Below, one piece after another: positions 51,984-63,850 of a DNA stretch of 64,000 nucleotides. Position numbers and translations under genes: made by a program. The notes beneath the pieces were generated by a model. That model worked only from the letters and a program-made list of their open reading frames with translations. It was not told where the DNA came from and ran no database searches. This DNA is from Embiotoca jacksoni (taxonomy: Eukaryota; Chordata; Actinopteri; Embiotocidae), in NCBI GenBank assembly GCA_022577435.1, contig JAKOON010000023.1, positions 4,796,001 through 4,860,000 on the forward strand. The letters run 5' to 3'. Positions within the stretch are counted from its first letter, which is position 1. Each line of letters begins with the position of its first letter.

Positions 51984-52845
51984 AAATTCCTTGAGGAAAG
52001 GCGGTCCAGAACTCATCAAGGCCACCCAGGATTTTTCCTTTCCCCCACTTGCGGCAAGTATTGATGTAACATCACACCCTCCATTGTCCTTCCCTCTTGG
52101 CGACTGAGGCTCTCGGAACATGCCCTCTAAAAATATCAGCACTGTGGTCCCCAGTGGGACCATGCAGAACAGAACAGAAGGTGTTTCAAGAAAATGAAAA
52201 TCCCAACCCAATCCTCACAGATGCAGGCCTTTCTTGCTCTGGGGGAAACACTTCTGACTGAGGCCAAAAGCCACACAATATAGACTTATGATTCATCCAC
52301 ACACACAGACACAGAATTCACAATATGCACCTAAATGTGAACACTTCATGTGGGCCTGTGGAGGAGGTTAAGACTTTGATTTTATATTTTTCCAAAGGCC
52401 TTCATAAATCATACATTTCTCAAATATTACATGTTTGTCCTGTCACAGAAAACAACTGATGGCTACATTTAAGCATTTTATGATTTGTCAGAAATAAAAT
52501 TACATTTCTCAAGGAAGAATGCTGATGTAGTTAGTTAAATGTTTCATATTAGGTTGACATTCTCATATTATTTTAGAGGTAAGAGATCAACTACAAGAAA
52601 AAAGAATTCAGAGAACCAGGGAAATTTATAAAACCCAAAGAGCTTCATCCATGTGTGAGTGTATTTTTCACTCCCTCGTTTTCTCTTGTTCCAGGTGACA
52701 AGTTTCAGCTCCAACTTCCAGTGAATCCAAGCTAGGTCAGCATGCTCGGTCAAGCTGAGTGACCTGCAGAGCACCACTGTGATGCGACGCTGGAAGTGCA
52801 AACTGCTACATGTTTGGGGGGGGTGGGGTGGGGGGGCAGTTTGGA

Positions 52846-52847
<2 letters not shown>

Positions 52848-52880
<33 letters not shown>
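52848..52880. repeat. (GT)16 microsatellite flanked by G runs
   Basis: A GT run between two G-rich stretches (gggggggtggggtggggggg before, gggaggggggggg after). Confidence 0.95.
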
Positions 52881-52881
<1 letters not shown>

Positions 52882-54034
52882 CGGGAGGGGGGGGCATTAG
52901 GTTTGACACTGCAAGGTCACGTCCAACCCTGGGATTAAAGAGCCACATCAATACTGAGGTTCCTGCGCCTCTGGGCCTCATACAGTAATCCATCAGATCA
53001 GGACATCCTCTTCTACCAGTCTCTACAGGCTGGACAGCAGATCAATACCAGCATGCTTGGAATGACTGACAATCACATGTAGAATATTGGGAGAAGATGT
53101 GCAACTTATTGAGAATTTTTCATCAGGCCTGCTGCCCTTTTTAATTTTCATAATCATCTTAATATTGGTATAGGTAAGGACAAGAGAGAAGCTCCATTGA
53201 CCGCTGATCCATATTCTGATAAGGGCAGCTCAAAGTAAGATGATCATAGCTGTGACTGAGAAATTATTCATGGGGGATATAATGAAGATCGTACTGAAAG
53301 ATTTCTAAGGATGAATTTTCAATCTTGATGGTACTAAAAGCCCATTAATACTGCCCTGATAAAATGTGAGGATCTGAATGGTGATTGACATCTTTAGAGC
53401 CATGTAATATCTGTCTGAGTCCAAATCCATCCATCATACACACACTTATGGTCTCTTATGGTGCCTAGTGACATTTATCATGCCTACAACTTTCATCTTG
53501 TGAGTTGAAGACTCTCCTGGACCCCCCACCCTTATATTATTGAATATTTCTGCTCTTAAATATTTATAACCTTTTAATTGATATTCTCTTCTCTGCTCCA
53601 TTAGCCCCACCAGGGACCCATGGTCCCTAGCAGGGAAGCCTACACTCACCCCCAACTGTCTGGCCCACACGCTGAGACAGGTGGAGACGCTGACCACAGG
53701 GAGAGAGGAAGGGCATGAACACACAAGAACAGAGGGAAATAATATGAAGCGATGAGTCCGGCCAAACTGCAAAGCCTGAACTCAACAGAATTTTAATCTA
53801 AAAAGTTAACTCTCACCGTGAACCCTGCCTTGAACCTCACAGGAGATTTTATTTCTAACTTGAGCTAAAAGATTAAATAAAATATTGAATGCCGACAACA
53901 AGAAAAAGAGACGTGGAGAAGTTGTTGTGGGTACTAAGCAAATTTAAAAATGAACATAGTAAAGGATACGAGTGTTTAAAATGAAATTGAGCTGAAACAT
54001 ACTGAGCACAAAAAGTATAAAATCACTGAGGGCG

Positions 54035-54116
54035 AAGTTCTTGCTTTAGATACAGTATGTGAAGCTCCATCAGGGTTTAGCCCGATGGAGCTTTCTTTGT
54101 GCACTGAAAAGAACTT
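54035..54116. other. imperfect hairpin (inverted repeat), 82 nt
   Basis: The inner arms gaagctccatc (54061-54071) and gatggagcttt (54084-54094) pair over 10-11 bp. Below the loop, ggg (54073-54075) can pair with ccc (54081-54083). Outward, cagt (54053-54056) pairs with actg (54103-54106), and aagttctt (54035-54042) pairs with aagaactt (54109-54116). The size resembles a microRNA precursor or a small palindromic element. I match it to no known family. Confidence 0.6.
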
Positions 54117-54229
54117 GGTGTTGAAAACATCATTACCAGCACACCCATCTCCTCATTTCCCCATAATTTTCCAGAGATTCTGATCTTATGATGCCCCCTC
54201 CCTGGCAACCCACCCTACAACCAACCACC

Positions 54230-54420
54230 CCCAAGTTCAAATTAAGAATTTATTTTAACCAGCGAGCAGCTTCTGTCGACACGTGTCGGCAGGCCTGATC
54301 AAAGGTGAGCACGCTCCTTTATCAGAGTGAGGGAGGCTGTCAGAAATAGGAGGACATTAAGATTGAATAACCTTCACACGCTTGCCGGCACCTCATTATT
54401 TAAAAATCTAAAACTTTTGC
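54230..54420. promoter_or_regulatory. candidate element with a palindromic E-box and a TCF/LEF-type site
   Basis: The 12-bp perfect palindrome CGACACGTGTCG (54277-54288) is centred on CACGTG, a bHLH site. It is followed by gatcaaag, which matches a TCF/LEF core. Unrepetitive, homeodomain-core-containing sequence lies on both sides. Confidence 0.3.
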
Positions 54421-54620
54421 CGAGCACCCACCATATATAGGTCACACTACATTCTAATGCCACATGTGCCTCCAAGTGTATCCTCCTCTGTGTGGATGGG
54501 ATTTGGGGCTCTCCACTTAAACCGTCACATCCACTGATCCCCCATCATTAAAGAATGTCATGATCCGACGACGAGGCTGTGAGCTTGACACTTGCCAGAT
54601 TGTTAACGATCGTCAGGAAT

Positions 54621-54625
<5 letters not shown>

Positions 54626-54695
<70 letters not shown>
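54626..54695. repeat. (TG)35 microsatellite
   Basis: A 70-nt uninterrupted run in intron 2, ending in ggggaggggg. Confidence 0.97.
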
Positions 54696-54697
<2 letters not shown>

Positions 54698-57580
54698 GAG
54701 GGGGCTGTGTTCATATGGTCTGCGCATGCAATTTGTCTCCCTCAATTCCTCCAGATTCATATTAAGGGCTAATTACTGTTATAATCTGATGCATTTCAAA
54801 TCTGAAAGTAGATTAGCAGAGGTGTTGGTCAAAAGCCATTTCTCTTATAGCACTAAACACATTACAAGCTCAAAGCGATGCACTGACGGAACATGTTTCC
54901 CACCTTGTTACATATTAGAAATATACATGCAGTATATTTATGAAAATTTTATGATGCATGCTGAGATAAAGATAAGAGTAGCACAGAGAGAGAAAAGGTG
55001 CCAAACAATTACAGGAGGAGCAAGAACAAACAACGACGACAACACAGAGAACACTGCATGAAGGAGGCAGCACATATAATCACAGGTATACAGGCGGCAT
55101 CATCCACCATTAAAATCTCTGCACTGAAAAAAGATATGAGCACACAAAGAAGAGTGGAAATCAAAGCGACTGAATGAGAAACAACATTTGAACATGGCAA
55201 ATGCTATTTCTCTTCCTCGCCCTGTCTTACTCGCGCTCTCACAGGGAGTGATAATATTGAACGGAGCGCCTTGCTATGCCATTAGTGCAGTAAAACATCA
55301 AAGGAAATGAATAATAGAGAATATGATTTTCTGAAGTGGTAGAGTGAAAGAGTCCTTTCCTCTTCCTGCTGTAGTGAGCCCTGCAGTACATTGATCTGTG
55401 GGCAGCCTCAACCCCAGCAAGAGCTCGGAGTCTCAGACGCCGCACCATTACACTACACTACGCTACAGCACCTAGCCACCCAGACACCCCTTCAGATCTC
55501 TGTAACTCTTCTATTTGCCTCAGTCCACTCCACTTTGACAGAGCTGACTAACTCATCCCCCCAAAAAAACAAAACAACTTCAATCTGACATAGCCAAGAG
55601 CAAAAAAAGAAAGGGATGTATATATAAAAAAGAAGAAAAGCACTGAGCATGTGGTTATAATTACACACAGGCAGCGCAGTGGTAAAGCCAAGCAGCAGAT
55701 CTTAAGCCTGTTCCAGACTCTCTGGGTAAAAAAGCGCACTGCCTCATTAAATCTCAGATATCACACTGTTCCTGCCCCTCTATACTATGCATAACACTGT
55801 CTATCTTTTAGAGGGCCTCTTTTGTTAGCATTTCTCCTTTGCCTCCGCCACATATCAAACATGAATGAGAAACAGGATGCAGGGCCTGCAGAATGCTTGC
55901 AGAGTCACAGAAGAGCACAACTGGGGGTCTACTTATGAGGCTGATCTTGACACCATGTCTGATTAAGTCTTTAGCTTGTCAGAAGTCTAATGGCTATTGT
56001 AGCCCCATCCGTCAAAGTGGCAAATGCATGAATGTCAGGTAAGCTTTTCCACTGCTTTTCAATTTGACGTTATAAGGATTTGTTTGGGCAGTGGTTTAAC
56101 CATAAGGACAAATTACGGCTGCTACGATGAGGACCTGGTGACAAACAAGTCCCGGAGAAACCTTTTTAAAGTTGGGGGTGACACCTCAGCAGGGGAAATC
56201 TTGCAGCATCTTAAAAGTTTACTGCTACAAACCACGGTTTTCTCATTGACCATTCGTTGAGCCGCATCATGAGAGGGGGTTAAAAAATAAATCAGTCAGA
56301 CGAAGTCAAATGAGGAAAGTGAGAAATTAATTTGTGCGCCCTCCTGATTTCTCCACAGGCAGACATCGATCATGTGGCGGCTGTCTCCCCTCACTCTGGA
56401 GATAGAGGTGGTGGAGGGATGGGGAGAGGGGAGATTCGTGTGTCTGAGGGGGTCGTTGTAATCAGGCACACTCATTAGCTCTGCTTTGGCTCTGGATGAC
56501 AGGAGGTCTCCGAGGCAAGTCTGCCTCTTTTGCCCAGTCCTTCATCCCTTGTGCAGGGGTTGGAGGGGCTAAGGAGGAAGTTTCTTTTCACATAACCACC
56601 CACCAATGCCTATCAATAAACATTAACACAGCAGCAGATAAATATTGCTCTGCTTTTTTTCGAGGATAAACAAAAATGTAACAAAAAAGTTTATAGGAAT
56701 TTCTGATCAAAAGTAAAGGATTAATCAGAAACACAAAGGAGAGATGGCTGAAAACACCAAATGTCAGAAACTACACTTTCCGGGCAGCAACATATCTGAG
56801 GCTTTGACCTGCTTCTGTCTAAATACGGTGCTGTTCAAGAAGCACACTTAACCTTAAATACCTGCTAGATACCCAGGCAGAGCTTTGCAGAAATCACAAA
56901 CATAAAAAATAATAATGCTGTACTAATAAGCAGGATCTATTGTAATGGTGCGCTCAGCTCAGGAGCACTCAAAAAGCTACGGGTAAATGCTGGACTAATG
57001 TGGCAGCCTAGGAGTACCCAGGGTCCCCAGCCTGCTGGGCAAAACCATCCATATCGGGTTTAAAATAACCACGCCTGAGACTTAACCTTTACCAGAGACA
57101 AATGAAATGAAAATATACAGTGTGGTGCGTCAGGAGCAGGCTTCATTCATAGGGGGCTTTCTGCTAGCCTGACCTGAATTACCGCTCTGTTCCTGGAGGG
57201 CCACTGTGAATGGCACGCATGGAGACAGGACACATTCATCTGCGTAGCTCTATTCTACATCATACAGAGGGTTGGGAAACAAAGAGTGTGAAAAAAACAA
57301 AAAATGGCAAGAACACACAGAAGCACAAGGACAGCTATAAGCACACCTGCATGCATGCATGCACGTAAACACACAAACAAAGAAAAGGAGCACACCGCTC
57401 TGCCCTTCTCTTATAAAAACACGTGCAGTTTACAGTATGGAAACCTCAAAAACAGGAAACACATATTTTATATCATTCTGGTCCCCACAAAGATTTTACA
57501 GACAGACACACACACATACATACACAGACACATGATCCACTTTCCAGCCGAAAATGATGAAATATGAAATGGAGCATTAC

Positions 57581-57637
57581 CGCTTGGAATGGCAGTCTGC
57601 CCAGGACTGTGCTGGTCCTCTGTCACATTGTCTTCTA
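57581..57637 (-). CDS. znf521: znf521 exon 2, 57-nt in-frame exon (possibly a cassette)
   Basis: On the minus strand a long pyrimidine tract ending TTTTTTTCTGGCAG precedes a 57-nt open stretch, which is followed by the donor GTAATG. In the only frame that joins exon 3 it reads (x)TA, then EDNVTEDQHSPGQTAIPS, then G. The final G joins AT of exon 3 to make Asp. If the preceding exon ends in G, as the phase of exon 3 requires, the first split codon is GTA, giving Val. The result KVEDN resembles the start of the ZNF423 N-terminal region (KVEEGE), from memory. The exon is phase 1 at both ends and divisible by three, so skipping it leaves the frame intact. Human ZNF521, as I recall it, goes straight from RSLK to DPNCK, which would be the skipped form. 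The peptide is acidic, polar and without a finger. The splice signals are strong, but the exon is short and rests on phase agreement rather than on a domain. Confidence 0.75.
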
Positions 57638-58101
57638 CTGCCAGAAAAAAAGAGAAGGGGGAGAAACAGAGGGAGAGAAACAGTTAACAGTGAAAAACAA
57701 GTTCGACACATTGAGATTTCCTTCTTTTTCATTATTTACTATTGAGATTTTCTATATGGAAACTCCAAGAGATTTCAGCAGCTTTCGACAGCTCAACCTG
57801 TGGTTTGGGAATCCACACAAGCCTTTCATATGTATGAGGTTTGGCAACAAGGCAAACAGCCACCCACGTAAATAACATATTGGACTGGGTAATGACGTGA
57901 TGAATAATGAACGTCTCCCATGGAACATCCTCCCAACATCAACAGTGACCACCTTGATGACTACATTAGTAAGAAGGTTGTACACTACCTTGGTTAGCTA
58001 AATTAGACGAATATCAAAAAGAAGATTTGTAGATTCCAGTATAAATATGAATCTTCCTGAAGCTGACTGTGATCCAAACTTAAATGCAAAACTTGCAATA
58101 A

Positions 58102-58131
58102 AATATATATATATACATATATATATATATT
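58102..58131. repeat. (AT)n microsatellite with one interruption
   Basis: An alternating AT run broken once by C (tatacatata). Confidence 0.9.
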
Positions 58132-58899
58132 CACTCTATGCGTCATAACAACCAAAGTGTTTTTGCTCTTTAAAAGAGACGGTGACAAAATAGTGACGGC
58201 TTGATCGGCACTCAGATCTTCTCATTAGGCGAATGGCAACTAAACCACTTTTGACTTTTTGACAACAGCACTGGCATTGAAAAATATGACTTGTGTTTAG
58301 TAAAAAAGGTAGGAACCTTTTACATTGAAGCCTTTTCTGGTGAGACTTTCTTGTGGCATGTCAAGTACAAGAAATGAAATGGATTTTAACAGCGGGAAGA
58401 GAACAAAAGAGTCTCCCACCTGTTCCATGTAAAATGAGGGTCTCACTGAGGACTTCTTACGCCTCTGCGTTCCACCCCTGCAGTTGAAATGCATTCTCCA
58501 TTATGTCTTTTCTTTCTAGCCTTTCATTTTCCTGGGCAAAGAGGAAGGGGGAGTCTGACAGGACCTCCCAGTAGGGGAGTGTGGCAGTGACTGCCAAAGC
58601 AGAAACTGGCGCACTTTTAAAATCGCACAAAATATCCTGTACTTTGCATAATTAAGGCAGGATCCTATGGTGGCAGAAGCCTTTTCCTCAGGGGAGCGCG
58701 AGTCAGTGTCAAGCGGGGTGTCAAACCTCAGTGAAAAATGAAGAGGAAAGTGTTGAGCTGTTTCTTATGAAGACCGCAAACGACGGAGCAACTAAGTTTC
58801 GTTGTCGGGCCGAGTCCAGCCAAAAACGGAACTCCTGAGCAACTCCAATGAGAAGCTTTTATTCAAAATAACCTTGCAAAGAAATGCCAATATTAAGGC

Positions 58900-59240
58900 A
58901 AACACAGGAATGTCTCTGATTGGAAATCTTTCCCTTCGTAACAATTATAATTGATGTAGATAAAAAAAAAATATGCTAAACAAACGGTCATGGGTCTGGC
59001 AATTAATTAGCTAAATCAATTAAAAGTGATGGAATAGACATAGTTGGACACCATGGAAGTGTATCCCTCAGTCCCCAAAGAGGACTGTATCAGCCAACAG
59101 AGAAACCTTGTCCTGTTAAAGGAGGCCTTAGTGACTGACGCCCTGAGAGTTTAATGAGTTTCTCTAGCACTGTTGAGCGCCTTGCATCCAGGATCATTTA
59201 AATGGGCTAGGGATAGGGGGTCCTAATAAATCCCCCATGG
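58900..59240. promoter_or_regulatory. enhancer-like island
   Basis: It contains acaattataattgatg, caattaattagctaaatcaa (near 59000-59019), gtttaatgag and catttaaatggg in otherwise unique sequence. Function is inferred only. Confidence 0.28.
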
Positions 59241-60241
59241 TTCTATCAGAGATTGGTGGTGGGAGCTGGAGTTTTTGTTTTGATTACCGTCCCTGTTGGT
59301 GAGATGAAGCAGTTCAGGCAGAAAATTCTATTTTACAATGCCATAAGAACTTAAATATTACAGCAGTTTGCGATGATTCGTCACAACTGTGAACTTATTA
59401 AAAGTTTTGTCATTTAAACTAAACAACTTCCATCACAGTGCAAATTGTTTTTCTCATTTGCACCTGTCTGCTTGATAATTAATAGCTAGCTCGGAGCAAT
59501 CATAGACGGTAAGCTGTCAAGTAAGGGCAAACTCCGATGATGTTTCATACTAGCTGGACATTTGATCAACAATCATAACAATACAAATATAAATAGCTGG
59601 GAAGTTTTAATTAATATACTCTAAAGCTCATGATCGCCCCATAATGACTTCAACAGAATACAACTCAGTCCACACTGTTGTAAAAGCATCACTGCTATCA
59701 GTTAATTAATGTTTGACAAGGTACAGTGTATCACTCAGTCGGTGACAAACTGTAATCATGCTGCTAGGTTTTGTTGGTACAATACCAAACACACATGGGA
59801 CCATTTCAGCACAGCTCCTTTGATTTTCAAAACGCGGAGCAGGAAAAACATAATCCCACGACAAGTGGCACCGCATTAAAGGCCACTAATTAACACACTG
59901 GCCACACACAAGAATGAACACAGAGCAACTGTCATCATATTGTGAGTGACAATTCCCAAGACAGGATATTTACTTTTTGGGAATGAATTAATGTTCTACA
60001 GAAAGGGGAGCAAAATAAGAATGCAAAAACAAAACACGGACTAGAAAAAGAAAATACTGAATAAAAACTAAATAAAAAAAAAACAGACTGAGAGACACAT
60101 GCACAGACTACGAGACATCACAACTGCAAAAACGAATGATTTAATAGACAATATTAAGCAAAAGATGACAAACTCACAGGAGCTTGGAACTTTCCTAATC
60201 CATCAAATTAATTCCTGCTGTGTAAGGATACAGAGTATAAG

Positions 60242-60244
<3 letters not shown>

Positions 60245-60278
<34 letters not shown>
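60245..60278. repeat. (GT)17 microsatellite
   Basis: An uninterrupted GT run in intron 1. Confidence 0.97.
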
Positions 60279-60279
<1 letters not shown>

Positions 60280-60599
60280 TATAAATACTGTGCATGTTTT
60301 TTGCTTTTAAATTTGAAATTGCCACAAATTTGCATGATGTTTGCATGTGTGTATTGGTATCTCGCAGCACTTCTGTCTTCAGACATTAAAAAAAAAAAAA
60401 AAAGGCCCTGAGTGTGTTCCTGGATATGCGTGACTCATCTGCTTGGTTACAGCCAGCTTGGACGATACAGTGCCGAACACAATGGCTGTGTAATCCGCCC
60501 TGACTGACCGGGAAGGAGACGCTCGCCACAGGGACTACAACTCAATTTAGCTCGGGTCAAGAGGTCAACTCTCCTCAATTAGGGCTGGGAAGGGAGGGA

Positions 60600-61260
60600 G
60601 GAGGACACACACTGCACATGAATAACTTTCTTAATGAGCATTATTTGAACTGGTGATTGGTGTCATAAATAATTTGCAATAGAGGAGCATGTTAATCATG
60701 TTGCATAATATTTGTAATCCTTCATATACAGCCATGTAGCGTAAGCAAATCATATTCCTAAAAATATTAACTCCGCCAGTAGAAAAATTTAAATGTCATC
60801 AATCAATAATCTAATTATGCAGTTATTGCAAATTCAGCTTCCCGAAAATTATTAATGCTGTCCGTACAGGCACACGAGACAGATGCACACAACCCAGCCA
60901 CGTATCATTTCATTTGCATCAGTGGTGCAAATCAGTCATTGTCTCTGAATCCGAACTCTTTCTCCATGTGGCAGACAATCCATGACAACAAGAGAGACAC
61001 ATGCCATGGAGTAAGAAGAGATATCGGCCAGCTCCCGCGACACCCAGTCCAACACACTGAGCCGCATGTCAAGAGCACTGACAGCCGTGCTAATGGGATT
61101 TTTCCAAGGCTCCATCATAATTTCCTTAATGATAATACTAACCATATTTTTGTGTCACATTAGAAAAGTGTTAATGGGTGTTATGCCACAGATCATTAAT
61201 TGTGAACACGCTGCAATACTGCAGCTTCCTATAAAATAAGAATGATGCAACTGTTAATTT
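60600..61260. promoter_or_regulatory. enhancer-like island with octamer and homeodomain sites
   Basis: It contains cttaatgagc, gtgattgg, gttaatcatg, gtcatcaatcaataatc, ctaattatgc (60811-60820), a full octamer ATTTGCAT (60912-60919, reverse of ATGCAAAT), ggtgcaaatc, tccttaatgataatac and gatcattaattgtg. It runs about 650 bp without simple repeats. This is the strongest candidate noncoding element in the window. Confidence 0.38.
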
Positions 61261-61759
61261 TTACGAGACAAAAAATAGGTTGGAAGATAGTGTCGTATGT
61301 TCCTGCATTTTAATTGTTGAAATACGACACATAGCCTGTATTTAAAATAAAGAGACAAATGCATTTTTGAGGCGTTAAAGCTGCAAACACACTTTGATTC
61401 ACAGGCCTGTATTGACAAGGACTGAAAGGGGAGTGGTTATGCATCACAAACGCTCGAGCTTCTTTTCAACAAAACGAAAAGCTTTAAATTAGTATTAAAC
61501 AAATAAATCGATTTTTTTTTTTTTCTTGAAAGGTCAAATTTCAATAACAGCTTTATCCGCAGTTCCCTGACATGACGGGGGGAAAAAAAAAACTTAAAGT
61601 CTAATTTGTTTGTGTCTGAGCAGATTAATTTTAATGTAAGGCAGACTATTTTATAAACTTTATTTTCAATATGCACTTCACAGATTTCACAAGTCGACGT
61701 GTTGTGTGAGGTGTATATGTTACAGTGTAAAATAATATTTTGTTTCATGTATAGCCAAG

Positions 61760-62080
61760 CAAATTACTCCAGCATTTACTGCTGTGGCGACAAATTTCAG
61801 CTCCTTAAAAACATTAAATATTTAAGGTGTACATGACACAGCCCTGATTTCATGACAATCGCTATACAAAAAGTAAATGGCGCAGAAAATATATTAATAT
61901 ATTCAAATGTCAGCCCTGGAAACTTAGTCAGCCAATGAACACACCAGTACTAAGATTTGAGAATGTCATTTGTGCTCCAAATGAAAATTTCAACCCAGTC
62001 TCACATTATTCAGGAAGTACTGTGGGACAGGCAACGTGGCAATCATCATGCAGGATTTGGAGTGAGATCCTCCTTTTCCT
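61760..62080. promoter_or_regulatory. enhancer-like island
   Basis: Unrepetitive sequence with aacattaaatatttaagg, gacaatcgc, atattaatatattcaaatgt, cagccaatgaac and gcaatcatcatgcagg. Function is inferred only. Confidence 0.27.
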
Positions 62081-62798
62081 CGCTGCTCGCCACTGACTGA
62101 GGCAATGTGCTGACCCAAAGCCTCTGCACATCAAAACAAAATTACAATGTGCCTACAGTTGAGAAATGTAGAAGGCTCGGGATTGAGTAAATGTCAGTGG
62201 CTTGGGTGAAGTGTTTGCATATAAGCGAATGATGTATAGTCTCGTCCTGTGCCATTTATTCCCCCAAGCAATAACGTAGCCGGATCTGTCTCTCAGACTT
62301 AATTGAAACGGGACTTGTAATGTTGCCCTTTTCCTCGATGGGACCGAAAACATAACCTCTGACTCCCACAAGCAGCCAATACTGAGGAAGTGGGTGTGCG
62401 CTGGGGTACACAAGGGAAAAAGGAGTGCCAACTGTCACAGCATTATTTTCTCATCTCCTCTACATGCTCTCCACGTCTATACTATCCATACCAGTCCCTC
62501 AAATGCTGCACATGATGCCCGCTCCCCTCCATGTTCCAGCGGCACCTCTGTTTATTCTCCCCTCCGCAGAACAAAGTGTTCTTTCTGAGCATAAAAAAAA
62601 TGGACCGTCCACATTGACCACGGCCGCAAGTGAGCAGAAGACAACCTATAAAAGTGAAACCTGAACTCTGGAACCCTGTTCTGCTCTTGAAAACTACACG
62701 GCGTGCAGACACAGGCTCGCACATGCATGCAAGTGAAGGCGCACACAAAAATGTCGCGACACAAATTTAGAAATGCTACTTTTGTTTTCAAAAACATT

Positions 62799-62824
62799 AA
62801 AAAAAAAAAAAAAAAAAAAAAAAA
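62799..62824. repeat. A homopolymer, 26 nt
   Basis: A plain A run in intron 1. Confidence 0.95.
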
Positions 62825-63249
62825 GGTCTACAAATAAAATGCTCATTTCTGACTTCTACAAACAATGGACAAGAATGCACTATCAAGGAACTATTTTAAA
62901 AAATGACAAGTAAAGTTATTATGGACATCTGTATATGTGTATCTCTGTCCTCAGGGAAAGAGATAGACAAAGAACAATAAATAACATCTGCCTGGCCTTC
63001 CTTGGGTCTGATCCAAAACAGGGAAATATCTATGACGTATCTGCATTTCTGCTCCGCTCGAGCAGTCGGAATGAAGACATTAAAGTCAGGATGTTTTGTG
63101 CGCCACGTTTTTCCAATTTAAATTTTAGTGACAATAACAAAACAAACAATATCATCACTGACTTCATTTGCATATTGATTTGCTCACTCTGCATCACTCT
63201 ATGTCGCACACATATATGTACACAAATCTTAACGGATGTTTTTTTCTGA

Positions 63250-63252
<3 letters not shown>

Positions 63253-63317
<65 letters not shown>
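63253..63317. repeat. (CA)32 microsatellite
   Basis: An uninterrupted CA run in intron 1. Confidence 0.97.
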
Positions 63318-63320
<3 letters not shown>

Positions 63321-63797
63321 TGGCATGTAGCCATGCTGGCAGGAGACGATTATATATAAGTGATATGTCTTCTGAGAATAGAAATTGTCACACCAACTGA
63401 CAAAAAACAGACAATGCCAATCTGATTTGAAAAAAAAAAAGGTAATCTATGTATAGAGCTGTTTACTTTGAATAGAGCACCGCAAGTCTGGAAACAGAAT
63501 GACAATTTTAAGATGAGCATGCACTCACATTTCCCCCCTCTCCTGGGTATTGATTTAAAATGGTGGCTGCATGAATGTACTACCGCAGACCATGTAATCT
63601 TCCTTTGAGATGAAGACTTCCGAGAACGAAAGGGGAGAGAGAGAAAGGGGTCCACAGACCACAAGCTGGGAATGTGAAATTGTGGACAATTATTTGCTGA
63701 GCAAAATACAATGCCTGCCAGATGAACTGGAGCTCAACCTCCAAAACCCAGCAGCTCCCCCACTAAAATGCTACAGAGAAAAGTAATGTGTGATCGT

Positions 63798-63804
<7 letters not shown>

Positions 63805-63847
<43 letters not shown>
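63805..63847. repeat. (TG)21 microsatellite
   Basis: An uninterrupted TG run in intron 1, about 500 bp from the CA run of opposite orientation at 63253. Confidence 0.97.

Positions 63848-63850
<3 letters not shown>

Larger units (their letters stand above)
50726..57580 (-). other. intron 2 of znf521, 6.9 kb
   Basis: Donor GTAATG and acceptor CGGCAG. It contains (GT)n at 52848-52880 and 54626-54695, an imperfect hairpin at 54035-54116, a palindromic CACGTG site at 54277-54288, and an imperfect inverted repeat whose arms are at 51851-51865 and 51970-51983. If exon 2 is skipped, this joins intron 1 as one larger intron. I see no other coding sequence in it. Confidence 0.8.
21973..57637 (-). other. 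znf521: znf521 gene, partial (four internal exons)
   Basis: This is the extent of the visible exons of one minus-strand gene. The splice phases agree throughout: exon 2 starts and ends in phase 1, exon 3 starts and ends in phase 1, exon 4 starts in phase 1 and ends in phase 0, and exon 5 starts in phase 0 and ends in phase 1. Every intron is GT-AG. ZNF521 is a nuclear protein of about 30 zinc fingers. It is known to antagonise EBF1, to recruit the NuRD complex through an N-terminal FOG-like motif, and to act in neural, haematopoietic and skeletal progenitors. The exon with that motif and the exons for the last three fingers are outside the window, so neither the start nor the stop codon can be placed. 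Confidence 0.95.

Noticed and set aside
54061..54094. A bacterial-style terminator hairpin
   Set aside because: The context is a vertebrate intron, and no gene ends there.
56790..56825. Possible first exon of znf521 (KQVKA-like codons on the minus strand)
   Set aside because: It does not match the FOG-like motif, lacks a nearby start and donor in phase, and lies on the wrong side of exon 2.
63253..63847. CRISPR-like repeated units
   Set aside because: They are dinucleotide microsatellites without spacers.
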